Below, piece by piece: positions 26,405-34,069 of a stretch of DNA of 64,000 nucleotides (position 1 is the first letter of the stretch; the number at the start of each line of letters is the position of its first letter). Origin of the DNA: an uncultured Clostridia bacterium (lineage in GTDB: Bacteria > Bacillota > Clostridia > Christensenellales > Borkfalkiaceae). The translations under genes were made by a program, and so were the position numbers. The notes under the pieces were generated by a model. It made no database searches. It was given only the letters and a program-made list of their open reading frames with translations, and was not told the origin of the DNA. The stretch is taken from assembly GCA_947632195.1 (NCBI GenBank), contig CANROE010000002.1:79875-143874 (forward strand). The letters are read 5' to 3'.

Positions 26405-26932
26405 TCAAGACAAATTTTCTTCATCTTTCTCCAAAAATTTTTTTATAGAAGCGTAAATTCTCCTCATTGCATCGCATACCGATTGCTTTTCGATGCCAAA
26501 TTGTTTTGCAACTTCGCTTTTCGTTTTCCCTTCAAAGAAAACCAATCTTATCATCTCCTGTTGCCGCGGAGTGAGCCGAGAAACCGCTCGTTGCAGTTTT
26601 GCATGTTCCTCTTCGGTTGTTTCCCGCTCTATGTATTCGGCTTCCGGATCCGAGCTTTTATCCTCGATCTCCACTTCGTAATCTACAAGCTTGTCCAAAG
26701 AGGTGATGTTTCCCAACGATGAGTTCCCTGCAAGATAATACGGACAACTTTCGCACCGCTCCTTGCACCGAACATAATAGCCGCCCGTCTCGCTTAATTT
26801 TCTGCACTTCCATGTGCGACGCTTCCTGCGCTGTTCCGCACGGATCGGACGGGTATACGCACGATACACTTCCTCATTGACCGCTACCTTTTCGCCTCTG
26901 ACGATAAGATAAAACTCCTTCTTCTCTTCCAT
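26405..26932 (-). CDS. Sigma-70 region 4-type transcription factor of the element
   Basis: A 175-residue protein. Residues about 115-170 carry a sigma region 4 helix-turn-helix (LTPRQQEMIRLVFFEGKTKS, then EVAKQFGIEKQSV). The N-terminal half has no region 2 but a Cys cluster, C-x10-YYVRCKERCESCPYY, that may bind zinc. CGGAGG lies eight bases before ATG at 26932. Proteins like this accompany many Clostridia conjugative elements and probably switch on element genes. The leader upstream contains two terminator-like hairpins, so expression may depend on readthrough. A true sigma role without region 2 is uncertain; it could be a DNA-binding regulator only. Confidence 0.7.
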   Translation of the reverse strand: MEEKKEFYLIVRGEKVAVNEEVYRAYTRPIRAEQRRKRRTWKCRKLSETGGYYVRCKERCESCPYYLAGNSSLGNITSLDKLVDYEVEIEDKSSDPEAEYIERETTEEEHAKLQRAVSRLTPRQQEMIRLVFFEGKTKSEVAKQFGIEKQSVCDAMRRIYASIKKFLEKDEENLS

Positions 26933-26999
26933 TTTGAAATCCTCCGATTTTGATTTGCTTTGAAAATCGCAATCGGGAATTTCGCGTAAAAAGAAAAAG

Positions 27000-27105
27000 C
27001 CCGACTGCGAGAACGATAAAATCCTCGTAGCCGGGTAAATTTGGGCGTGAAAAAAGCCGGCGAATAGAACCTCCCGATCAAAGGATTTTATCTATCCGTC
27101 GGCTT
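27000..27105 (-). ncRNA. Tandem terminator-like hairpins with complementary loops in the sigma-like gene leader
   Basis: Read on the minus strand, the first hairpin (27105-27054) has arms AAGCCG.CGGATAG and CTATTCG.CGGCTT and ends in six T residues. The second (27035-27000) has arms CCCGGCT.CGAG and CTCG.AGTCGGG and ends in CTTTTTCTTTTT. The first loop contains GATAAAATCC (27092-27083) and the second GGATTTTATC (27024-27015), perfectly complementary over ten bases. This allows a kissing or mutually exclusive fold. It may be an attenuator controlling the downstream sigma-like gene, or the end of a small RNA. No known riboswitch class is recognised. Confidence 0.55.
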
Positions 27106-27195
27106 CCTCACGGTTCTTTGCCGAGTCCAAACCTCACGAATGTTGGCAAGAAACAGCAACGGCTCTTTCTTGCCCGTATTATGTTTTTTCTTTTC

Positions 27196-27378
27196 CTATG
27201 TGTTCTGCTGCAAAGGCTTGTCCTGTAACGGTTTCAGCCTGATAGATAATTCTTCACGCGTAAGCGTTACCAACGTGGTTTCTCCGCACTTCGGACATAC
27301 AATTTCCAAGTCAACCTTCGCGCCGGTCTCAGCTTTGCAAAGACGACGGCCGCAAGTGATGCACATCACATATTTCAT
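27196..27378 (-). CDS. Small zinc-ribbon protein
   Basis: A 60-residue protein with CITCGRRLC near the start and CPKCGE about 17 residues later, the two knuckles of a zinc ribbon, followed by a polar tail. GAGGTGA lies six bases before ATG at 27378. The pattern resembles phage Mu Com-like and other small element-borne zinc-ribbon regulators. A nucleic-acid-binding regulatory role is likely but not shown. It precedes the structured leader of the sigma-like gene, and both could share a transcript. Confidence 0.65.
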   Translation of the reverse strand: MKYVMCITCGRRLCKAETGAKVDLEIVCPKCGETTLVTLTREELSIRLKPLQDKPLQQNT

Positions 27379-27431
27379 TTTTCACCTCAAAATTTAATCC
27401 GTCCTTGCGTCGGGGTTAGGCAAGTAAACAG

Positions 27432-28031
27432 TTATTGAAACATTTTGATACATGATACCAATACCCCCTGTACTTCACAGCTTGGCACGATTATATCTTT
27501 CATCTTATGATTTTCCGGGTGTAAAACGATCTTCTTTCCTCGGTGGTAAAGCCTTTTCAACGTAGCATTGCCCTCGATCATGGCAACAACTATTTCCCCG
27601 TCGTCTGCACTGCTTGTCCTTTTCAGCACAAGAAGATCCCCCTCGGCAATTCCCGCCTCTATCATACTTTCACCGGCAGCGCGAAGCATAAACAGCTGCC
27701 CGTCCCCAAATAATTCTTTGGGAAGTGCGTAGTTGCCTTCTATATTTTCCACGGCAAAGTTTGGCTGTCCGCAAGCAATTTCTCCTAAAAGCGGCGTTAC
27801 GGTCAAACCGCTTGACTTCAACTGCGGTAATGGACATATTTTTCCAAACTTCGTTCGCGTTATTCTACCCTCCTTTTCCAATACAAGGATATATCTTTGG
27901 ACTGTGGCAAGCGAACTGAGCGAAAGTGCTTGCATAATTTGTCTAAAACTCGGCGATATTCCGTGTTCCTTTTGATAATCGATATTGTATTCCTCCACTC
28001 TTTGCAGAATTTCTTGATTCAAGACTCGCAT
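27432..28031 (-). CDS. LexA-like self-cleaving repressor
   Basis: A 199-residue protein with an N-terminal winged helix (about residues 1-65: GISPSFRQIMQALSLSSLAT and a VQRYILVLEKEG recognition region) and a C-terminal S24 peptidase-like domain. The predicted cleavage bond is Cys87-Gly88 in GEIACGQP. The catalytic Ser122 lies in GESM and Lys159 in ATLKR. ATG at 28031 has GGAGAA four bases upstream; the frame is open further 5' but that part covers the promoter. It probably keeps the element silent until DNA damage triggers RecA-dependent self-cleavage. It could instead be a host LexA paralogue; closeness to element regulators favours the first view. Confidence 0.85.
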   Translation of the reverse strand: MRVLNQEILQRVEEYNIDYQKEHGISPSFRQIMQALSLSSLATVQRYILVLEKEGRITRTKFGKICPLPQLKSSGLTVTPLLGEIACGQPNFAVENIEGNYALPKELFGDGQLFMLRAAGESMIEAGIAEGDLLVLKRTSSADDGEIVVAMIEGNATLKRLYHRGKKIVLHPENHKMKDIIVPSCEVQGVLVSCIKMFQ

Positions 28032-28080
28032 GATTTCTCCTATGTAAAACAGAACGGTGTGTTTCGTTATGAACAGCCAA

Positions 28081-28121
28081 ATTATACCAAAAAATAAGAC
28101 ACTTCGCAACCGCGAAGTGTC
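28081..28121 (-). promoter_or_regulatory. Overlapping terminator (WYL gene) and promoter (LexA-like gene)
   Basis: On the minus strand the perfect hairpin GACACTTCGC-ggtt-GCGAAGTGTC (28121-28098) is followed by TTATTTTTT, a Rho-independent terminator for the WYL regulator gene. TTGCGA (28109-28104), inside the same hairpin, and TATAAT (28086-28081), 17 bases on, form a promoter for the LexA-like gene. Further downstream AACG (28061-28058), eight bases, and CGTT give a possible operator in the leader. Confidence 0.75.
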
Positions 28122-28142
28122 CCATTGATGTTACACCATGTG

Positions 28143-29123
28143 CTAATTTACATTTTTCGATAGTATTTTTATAAAATCGACGTATTTTTCCCGAAGTGCT
28201 TCGGGGGCTTTGATTTTTACCCGTCCTTCAAAAGTAGTCAACCAAGCAAAGAACGTGTTGCCGGCCTGTATCTTTGAGTGAATGATATATTCATCATCAA
28301 TATGGTCGAGAGCAATATTTTCACCGAAACGGTCTATGGCAACTTCCAAAAGTTCTTGGGGAAATGCAAGATCAACTTCTTGTTCTTCTCCGACATCCAT
28401 ATCGAACAGAGCTTGGCGATATGCTTCGAGATCAAAGTTTTCAAACTCCTTCATCGGCTTTATAATTTTGTCCGTCACTGCCGTTTCGTCCATGCGGTCT
28501 ATTCGATAGTGTACAGGGTTCTCATGATTATCGTGATAACAAATGAGATAAAGATTGTCGCATGAATAAACCATGCCGAGCGGATTTACAATGTATGGTT
28601 CTCCGTTCTCCCGATATTCACGCTTCCCGTTTGCGCCGTAGTTAAAGTAGAGAAAAGATAGTTGCTTTTTCTGCAATAATGCGGTCGTGATTGCGTCTAT
28701 GCTATAATATACTCGCTCGTTACTATGCTTTGTTGAACTGATCGGAACAAGGTTACAGAGCTGAGTTGCTTCGCCGATGCCGAGAAGCTGCAATAGCTTT
28801 TGCAACAATTTCTTTGTCTTGTTCATCGGAAGCGTCTGCGTTGCACCTATCGCATTGAGAAGTATCTGTACTTCGGGGCGTTCAAATTTACGCTCGCCGA
28901 CAAAATAGCGATTGCTCCGTCCTCTGACACAAATCACATCATATCCATACTCATTCAAAAGCGCTATGTCATCATAGAGCGTTTTTCTGCTCACGGATAT
29001 ACCGCGTTTATCGAGAGCAGCAATCATCTCTGCGATAGACGCGGTGTGATTTTCGTCCGTTTGACTTTGTAGAAAATCATATACAATAAGTAATCTGATT
29101 TTCTGTTGTGCCGTCATAGACAT
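28143..29123 (-). CDS. WYL-domain transcriptional regulator
   Basis: A 326-residue regulator. Residues 1-65 are a DeoR-like winged helix (ISVSRKTLYDDIALLNEYGY). Residues about 140-225 form a WYL domain (QLSFLYFNYGANGKRE, VNPLGMVYSCDNLYLICYHD, HYRIDRM). The last 80 residues match the WCX extension. WYL proteins sense nucleic acid or nucleotide ligands and often control defence or mobile genes. It ends at a strong terminator. Whether it belongs to the element or to the chromosome cannot be decided here; it is the last gene before the surface-protein cluster. Confidence 0.85.
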   Translation of the reverse strand: MSMTAQQKIRLLIVYDFLQSQTDENHTASIAEMIAALDKRGISVSRKTLYDDIALLNEYGYDVICVRGRSNRYFVGERKFERPEVQILLNAIGATQTLPMNKTKKLLQKLLQLLGIGEATQLCNLVPISSTKHSNERVYYSIDAITTALLQKKQLSFLYFNYGANGKREYRENGEPYIVNPLGMVYSCDNLYLICYHDNHENPVHYRIDRMDETAVTDKIIKPMKEFENFDLEAYRQALFDMDVGEEQEVDLAFPQELLEVAIDRFGENIALDHIDDEYIIHSKIQAGNTFFAWLTTFEGRVKIKAPEALREKYVDFIKILSKNVN

Positions 29124-29397
29124 GTTCGGTCCGATTATATAAAGGCCAACGAATAATGCAATCGTTTTCTGTACCCTTTCGTTTATCGTTCACGATAAGC
29201 GAATTATGGGTAGACGTATCGTCTCGGTTTTCTTCCACAGATGCGTGTAGTTAAAATCCTTTATCTCTGAGTTGCGGTACCCGCACAACTCGCTCCCTAT
29301 CGCCTCCCCTCGCTATTTTTAAGGAGGAATTGGGTAATCTTGCAGGGGGGAGGCGTGGGAACATTTTGGATAACAGCATCGACGCGCGATACAGTTT
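29124..29397. other. Gap between element-like genes and surface-protein cluster
   Basis: No gene is seen in these 274 bases. CGTTTATCG (29180-29188) and CGATAAGCG (29193-29201) form a near-perfect inverted repeat. An AAGGAGG lies at 29321-29327 on the plus strand with no frame behind it. This gap is the most natural place for the right boundary of the conjugative element, but no direct repeat that would mark an attachment site was found. Confidence 0.4.
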
Positions 29398-29778
29398 TTA
29401 TTCAGCAGTCACCATGTTCATCTCAATTGCCGTGATGATCCCAAGCTGATTGAAAGTCACGGTAAATTCAACGGTGAGGTTGGAAGGGACTTCAGTTCCG
29501 GTGTACCAGAACTCATATCCCGTATCGCTCTTTTGGAAGTTGCCGCTCGTGATCGCTGTTCCACTAACGTCAATTACATTCTGCACCCCCGAACCGTACC
29601 AGTAGGAATCCCAAAAGAAACCATGAGAAATGTCGTTAGCAGTCACAAATTGGAATATCGGCCATACACCGGACATATCCGCAAAGTTGTAGGTGAAGGT
29701 CAGCATCTGATTGTTTGCTTCTCCGTCAACGGTGACGTAACCGCCGTTGCATAGATGTTACCCTCGTCTGATAGATTG
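29398..29778 (-). pseudogene. Frameshifted 3' remnant of a secreted surface protein gene
   Basis: The frame 29,398-29,706 encodes 102 residues closely similar to the C-terminus of the 915-residue surface protein at 34,070-36,817; both end QLGIITAIEMNMVTAE. Similarity continues upstream to about 29,778, but in another frame: the intact gene reads GCAAACGGCGG where this copy has GCAACGGCGG, a one-base deletion. No signal peptide or upstream body exists; the homology stops next to a long inverted repeat. It is best read as a duplicated, decayed gene end. Confidence 0.8.
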
Positions 29779-29798
29779 CTGATTGGTTGTTTGGCCGT

Positions 29799-29845
29799 TG
29801 GCTTCTTTGCGGCAATTCCCCCAAAAAGGGGATTGCCGCAAAGAA
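29799..29845. repeat. Long inverted repeat downstream of the 1,361-residue lipoprotein gene
   Basis: CTTCTTTGCGGCAAT, then CCCC and a short A-rich loop, then GGGG and ATTGCCGCAAAGAAG form a stem of about 19 pairs with one bulge. It begins 14 bases past the stop at 29,859 on the minus strand. No T-run follows, so it is more likely an mRNA 3' stabiliser or a Rho-type terminator hairpin than a classical intrinsic terminator. Confidence 0.75.
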
Positions 29846-29858
29846 GATCGGTAAAATT

Positions 29859-32800
29859 TTACAGCGATTCCCTGCGCTTAAAATCGCAAATCAGCGTGAT
29901 GCTGTTTACGGGCGCAGCTTCTTTTCTCAGTGCCTCCTGTCCGTTGACAACATGCTCCAAACTCTCAATGCCTGTTTCATCGTAATACCATGTTCCACCG
30001 AAATACTTTTCCCATTTCGTCCCGAAATTGGGGTGAAGTTCTGTTCTATCCTTGGGAACATACGGAAATAGTTTGCCGATCAGCTCAGTATTGCCGCGTA
30101 AAATATACTCATTATAAGCGTTGCGCACTATATCTAATGACGTAGCTGTATAGACGGCCTTCAAAGAGGAACATCCTTCAAATGTACTGGCCCCAAAATG
30201 CCAAAAATCACTGCTCCTTAATAATACGTATTCAAGAGAAGTACATCCCTTAAAATCCGCGCCTTCAAGTTGACCGATAGAGGAACTGATTTCGACATAC
30301 TTCAAATTTGTGCATCCCTCAAATTGAGCTCCACCTTTAATGTACCTTACAGAATCAGGCAATATAAGGCTAATAAGATTCACGCACCCAGCGAAACATA
30401 CTCCGTTTAATCTTAGGATGCTTGAAGGAATCGTTAAAGACATTCCAAGATAGCCTTGAAAAGACTGTGAAAGCTCAATTATGTGAGGCTTTTCCGCCCA
30501 AACAATTTCGGCAGAAACGCCACTAAAGGCCTCGACTCCTATTTGAGAGACGGTATCCGGAACCATAAAAGAAATCAATGATGAGCAATCCTTAAAGGCA
30601 TACATCCCAATGGCGGTAATTGCCGCACTTCCGAAATCTATACGCGTAAGACCCGTGCATCCATCGAATGCCCAATCTCCGATTTTTATTATAGTATCGG
30701 GCAATTCAACCTCTATAAGGTATAAGTTTTCCGCAAAAGCACTGTTACCGATCCTTGTGATTTGCTCACCGTTGATTTGAGAAGGAATTTGGAGCTTTGC
30801 AATCTGCCCATTATACTTTGTAATGATCCCGTTCTCCACGGTATAGAGATTGTATCCGCAGTCGGAGCAACGTCCGTCGTCGATATACCAACCGCCCGCA
30901 TAAAGTTTGAAGTTGTGTTCGGAAACATCCACTTTCCCCGCGCCGCAGACATCGCAAGCATGGAAATGATACTGACCGTCAAAATCCCACTGATCGTCCC
31001 TTACGTGTCTGTCGGGGGTTGTCGAATAGCCGCACTCTGCGTCTGTACAAACTTGCCAGTGCGATTCGTTATTGCTCTCAAAGACGAGGTGATGCTCGGC
31101 GAGTACAGTGATCGTAACACTACCTTCGATCTCGCCCACTTTACAGGTAATTGTTATAGGAATGTCATCATTGGAAAATTCTGCATTATTAACCGTCACC
31201 GTACAAAGATTTTTTGCATTGTCGAAGTTTAACGAAACATAGTCTTTTCCATCTCCTTGCGAAACGCTCCAAACGATCTCTTGCGTCGGTTGCGCAAAGC
31301 GGGGACCGAAGGTAAGTTGGATTTGCGCCGACCCTCCCTTTTTAACTTCCGTCGTCGAAGATCTTAGAAAGACTTCATGAAGCGTTTCTTCTTTTTGATT
31401 GATCGTCCAGCTGACTCTTTGTTCGCTTAGATCCAACTCCAAAACATAGACGCCCGTTTGAGTTACGCGAAGATTGGTTTGATGGGGGCTGAGCAAATCG
31501 GTATTGTAGCAGCCTGATTGATCTAAGAATGAGTATGTGATTGCGGACTCCCACGAATCGTTCATCCCGAGATGTGCAATTTGGAACCCATATTCCGGGC
31601 GTCCCTTTCCCACCTTTTTCCATTCTTCCAACGTTACGGTAAGCGTAAAGCGGGTCGGTGATTCCATGGTAAATTTATACGCGGCAAATTTCGTCCCATC
31701 CAAGGATGTTTGGCTGACGGGCACATAGTTGAAATCCGTCGAATCGTTAAATTCGCCCACGAGATAAAAAGTATCCGAGTAAAACGTCACGGTGCAATAT
31801 GCCGTAATGCTTTCATCCCCCACCGCAGTCGCACAGATCGTTACAGTACCGAGACGCATTGCCGTTACGACGCCCGTATCTTCATTGACGGAGAAAAACG
31901 AATCAGAACCGATGTGCGAGTACTTCACAGCTTGAACGGTGGCATCCTGATTGACGAGAGCGCGCACTTGCTGTTCCCATGCCATGCCACCGTTATTGAC
32001 ATTAAACGTATATGCTTCCTGTTCAAAAGCAAGTGATGTAACGGGGACAACATTCTCATCAATGACGAACAGCTCTATACTGCCGATTATTTCCTTGATC
32101 GAACAAGTCAAGACAAAAGAACAAACCGATACGTTCTGTTTTGCCCGAACCGTGAGCATCATATTCGAAAAATCAAGCTCATAGTCAAAATTGTTCTCTT
32201 GCCCTCCGAGCGAGATGTGAACATCTTCTTCCGTAAAAGTTGCACGGCTCGGATTTACTTTGACATTGAGTTTAACCGCCTCGCCGCCATGCAACAGGAC
32301 AGATCCTTCTTCTACGGAAAGTGAAACATTTTCGACATCTACGGAATCGGCTTTGATGGAAACCTTTGCGCTTTCATCACGCAAGTCGAGCGTCACTGTA
32401 TAATTGCCTGCATATTTTACCCTGAACTGCGTGGCAAGGTTGGAAACAAGTGCATCATCTGATTGGCTTGAGTCATAGTAGGTAGACGCAGAAACAAGCT
32501 CAGACGGCATGTTCTTTCCCCATTCGCCGTTTTCATCCTGCAAATTTGCGTTATCTACGCTCGGGAAGATAATTTGGAATCCGTTCGTGGGTGTAAAATA
32601 ACGCGTCAGCGTATATAGCCCGCGGCTCTGCTCAGTAAAAAGCAAATTGCGATCCTCGGCTGCACTGCGGTCCGAAATGTAATTTTGCCAACTCCAATCC
32701 CCTTCTTCCACGAGGCCGATACCGTAAATAAAGAAGTATTCATCGGTAACGAGAATGTCTGTTGTCGCAGTATAAACAGTGTCCCCTTGGGTAACGGTGA

Positions 32801-33944
32801 CTGTCACCGCAGTGGATCCAAAGTTTATGCCCGAAATTCCTACCGTTTCATCTTTGCCGTCGAGCGTGACAACATCTTCGTTTTCCACCTCCCAACTGAT
32901 AGAATAATTCTCAATATGATTTACAGAAACAGATAATTTTTCTTCTTGCCCGATCGTCACTTTAAGACTTTGCGGCATATTGATAAACGCAGAATTTTTC
33001 TCAACGACCTCTACAACGCAAGCCGCGTCAATCCCGCCATCATCCGAAATAACTATGATCGTTGCGTCCCCCACAGCCAAACCCTTGATATTCAGTGCAG
33101 AGACGTTTTCGTCACGGGATAATTCCACAAACGAATCTCCTGATTCAATCGTGTAGCTGTATCCTTGATTGGTTGCTTCAATCGGTGAAAAGTTGATTTT
33201 CAGTGATGTCGTCGTACCGACTTCCAGTTTCAAATGGGTATATTCGAGAGTTAAAGAAGAAACATGTTGCAAAACCGTAACTTTACATGTGGCAGTAAAT
33301 TCTCCGTTATTCGTTGTTACGGTAATATTAGTGCTGCCGTAGCCGACAGCCGTTACAACGCCGTCTTCGACCGTTGCGACAGTTTTATCTTCGGAATCCC
33401 ACAAAACGCCCTTATCTTCGGCATTCTCGGGAGAAACCGTTGCCGTCAGTGTAAATGTGTCCCACTTATCAAGTGAAATTTCCGATTCATTGAGATTTAC
33501 TCCGTCCACAGGTGCCGTAACGATCGTGACGGGCTTAAAGGTATAGGACACTTCGTTTTCTGTTTTATTGAGTTTGAGCGAGTATGTACCCGTTTCGTTG
33601 ACCTTAAAACTTCCGTTCTCTCCGCTTTCAAGTTGCGTTAAAGCGGAAAACAGCGCAGAAAATCCAATTTTTTCGTCTGCGCCGATTTGATTTATCGTAA
33701 ATTCTTCGTCTTTATTGAGGTCGATTTCAATAGTAAACACCTCATTGTCTTCGCTATGAAATTTGACCTGTTCGGGAATGTCTTTTTCGGATTGATAAAC
33801 TTGATAGGAGTTCGATTTTAATGAGAGATAGTAAAATGACGCCTCATCTTTCGGTTTTGAACCGCAGGCAACAAGACCGATCATACAGACGAGGGACATG
33901 AAGATTGAGATGAGCAGGGTATATTTTCTGATCCAACTTTTCAT
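29859..33944 (-). CDS. Large surface lipoprotein with Ig-like, beta-sandwich and leucine-rich modules
   Basis: A 1,361-residue lipoprotein. The lipobox LVAC-G ends a basic/hydrophobic signal peptide (about residue 27). An N-terminal beta-module and Big_2-type Ig-like repeats (TFTLTATVSPENAEDKGVLW style) come next. They are interspersed with modules that recur in the neighbouring 915-residue protein (FFIYGIGLVEEGDWSW; FYLVGEFNDSTDFNYV). A Cys-pair module (HFHACDVCGAGK) and a C-terminal BspA-like leucine-rich region of about 250 residues follow. ATG at 33944 has GGGGGTGA five bases upstream. The recurring beta-modules look like carbohydrate- or ligand-binding folds of SusE type, which is an inference. 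It is probably exposed on the cell surface and may bind glycans near the galactan locus or mediate adhesion. Confidence 0.8.
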   Translation of the reverse strand: MKSWIRKYTLLISIFMSLVCMIGLVACGSKPKDEASFYYLSLKSNSYQVYQSEKDIPEQVKFHSEDNEVFTIEIDLNKDEEFTINQIGADEKIGFSALFSALTQLESGENGSFKVNETGTYSLKLNKTENEVSYTFKPVTIVTAPVDGVNLNESEISLDKWDTFTLTATVSPENAEDKGVLWDSEDKTVATVEDGVVTAVGYGSTNITVTTNNGEFTATCKVTVLQHVSSLTLEYTHLKLEVGTTTSLKINFSPIEATNQGYSYTIESGDSFVELSRDENVSALNIKGLAVGDATIIVISDDGGIDAACVVEVVEKNSAFINMPQSLKVTIGQEEKLSVSVNHIENYSISWEVENEDVVTLDGKDETVGISGINFGSTAVTVTVTQGDTVYTATTDILVTDEYFFIYGIGLVEEGDWSWQNYISDRSAAEDRNLLFTEQSRGLYTLTRYFTPTNGFQIIFPSVDNANLQDENGEWGKNMPSELVSASTYYDSSQSDDALVSNLATQFRVKYAGNYTVTLDLRDESAKVSIKADSVDVENVSLSVEEGSVLLHGGEAVKLNVKVNPSRATFTEEDVHISLGGQENNFDYELDFSNMMLTVRAKQNVSVCSFVLTCSIKEIIGSIELFVIDENVVPVTSLAFEQEAYTFNVNNGGMAWEQQVRALVNQDATVQAVKYSHIGSDSFFSVNEDTGVVTAMRLGTVTICATAVGDESITAYCTVTFYSDTFYLVGEFNDSTDFNYVPVSQTSLDGTKFAAYKFTMESPTRFTLTVTLEEWKKVGKGRPEYGFQIAHLGMNDSWESAITYSFLDQSGCYNTDLLSPHQTNLRVTQTGVYVLELDLSEQRVSWTINQKEETLHEVFLRSSTTEVKKGGSAQIQLTFGPRFAQPTQEIVWSVSQGDGKDYVSLNFDNAKNLCTVTVNNAEFSNDDIPITITCKVGEIEGSVTITVLAEHHLVFESNNESHWQVCTDAECGYSTTPDRHVRDDQWDFDGQYHFHACDVCGAGKVDVSEHNFKLYAGGWYIDDGRCSDCGYNLYTVENGIITKYNGQIAKLQIPSQINGEQITRIGNSAFAENLYLIEVELPDTIIKIGDWAFDGCTGLTRIDFGSAAITAIGMYAFKDCSSLISFMVPDTVSQIGVEAFSGVSAEIVWAEKPHIIELSQSFQGYLGMSLTIPSSILRLNGVCFAGCVNLISLILPDSVRYIKGGAQFEGCTNLKYVEISSSIGQLEGADFKGCTSLEYVLLRSSDFWHFGASTFEGCSSLKAVYTATSLDIVRNAYNEYILRGNTELIGKLFPYVPKDRTELHPNFGTKWEKYFGGTWYYDETGIESLEHVVNGQEALRKEAAPVNSITLICDFKRRESL

Positions 33945-33998
33945 TCTTTTCACCCCCTTCATATTTACTTGCCCGAAAGAAACTACGGGCGTAGGGAA

Positions 33999-34028
33999 TT
34001 CTGCGCCGGCATTTCTGCCGGCGCAGAA
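33999..34028. repeat. Perfect 13-bp hairpin between two surface-protein genes
   Basis: TTCTGCGCCGGCA (33999-34011), a TTTC/GAAA tetraloop and TGCCGGCGCAGAA (34016-34028). On the minus strand it lies about 40 bases past the stop of the 915-residue gene and ahead of the next gene's start. The GAAA loop suggests a stable RNA hairpin. No T-run follows. Confidence 0.8.
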
Positions 34029-34069
34029 CCCCTCACATCCAGTAAAGATGAAAGATCAGATAACTTCCG

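Noticed and set aside
26405..26932. Complete sigma-70 factor
   Set aside because: Only region 4 is recognisable; region 2 needed for -10 recognition is not visible, so it is described as sigma-like.
29799..29845. Insertion sequence end or classical terminator
   Set aside because: No transposase or target duplication is seen near the inverted repeat, and no T-run follows, so only a hairpin is claimed.
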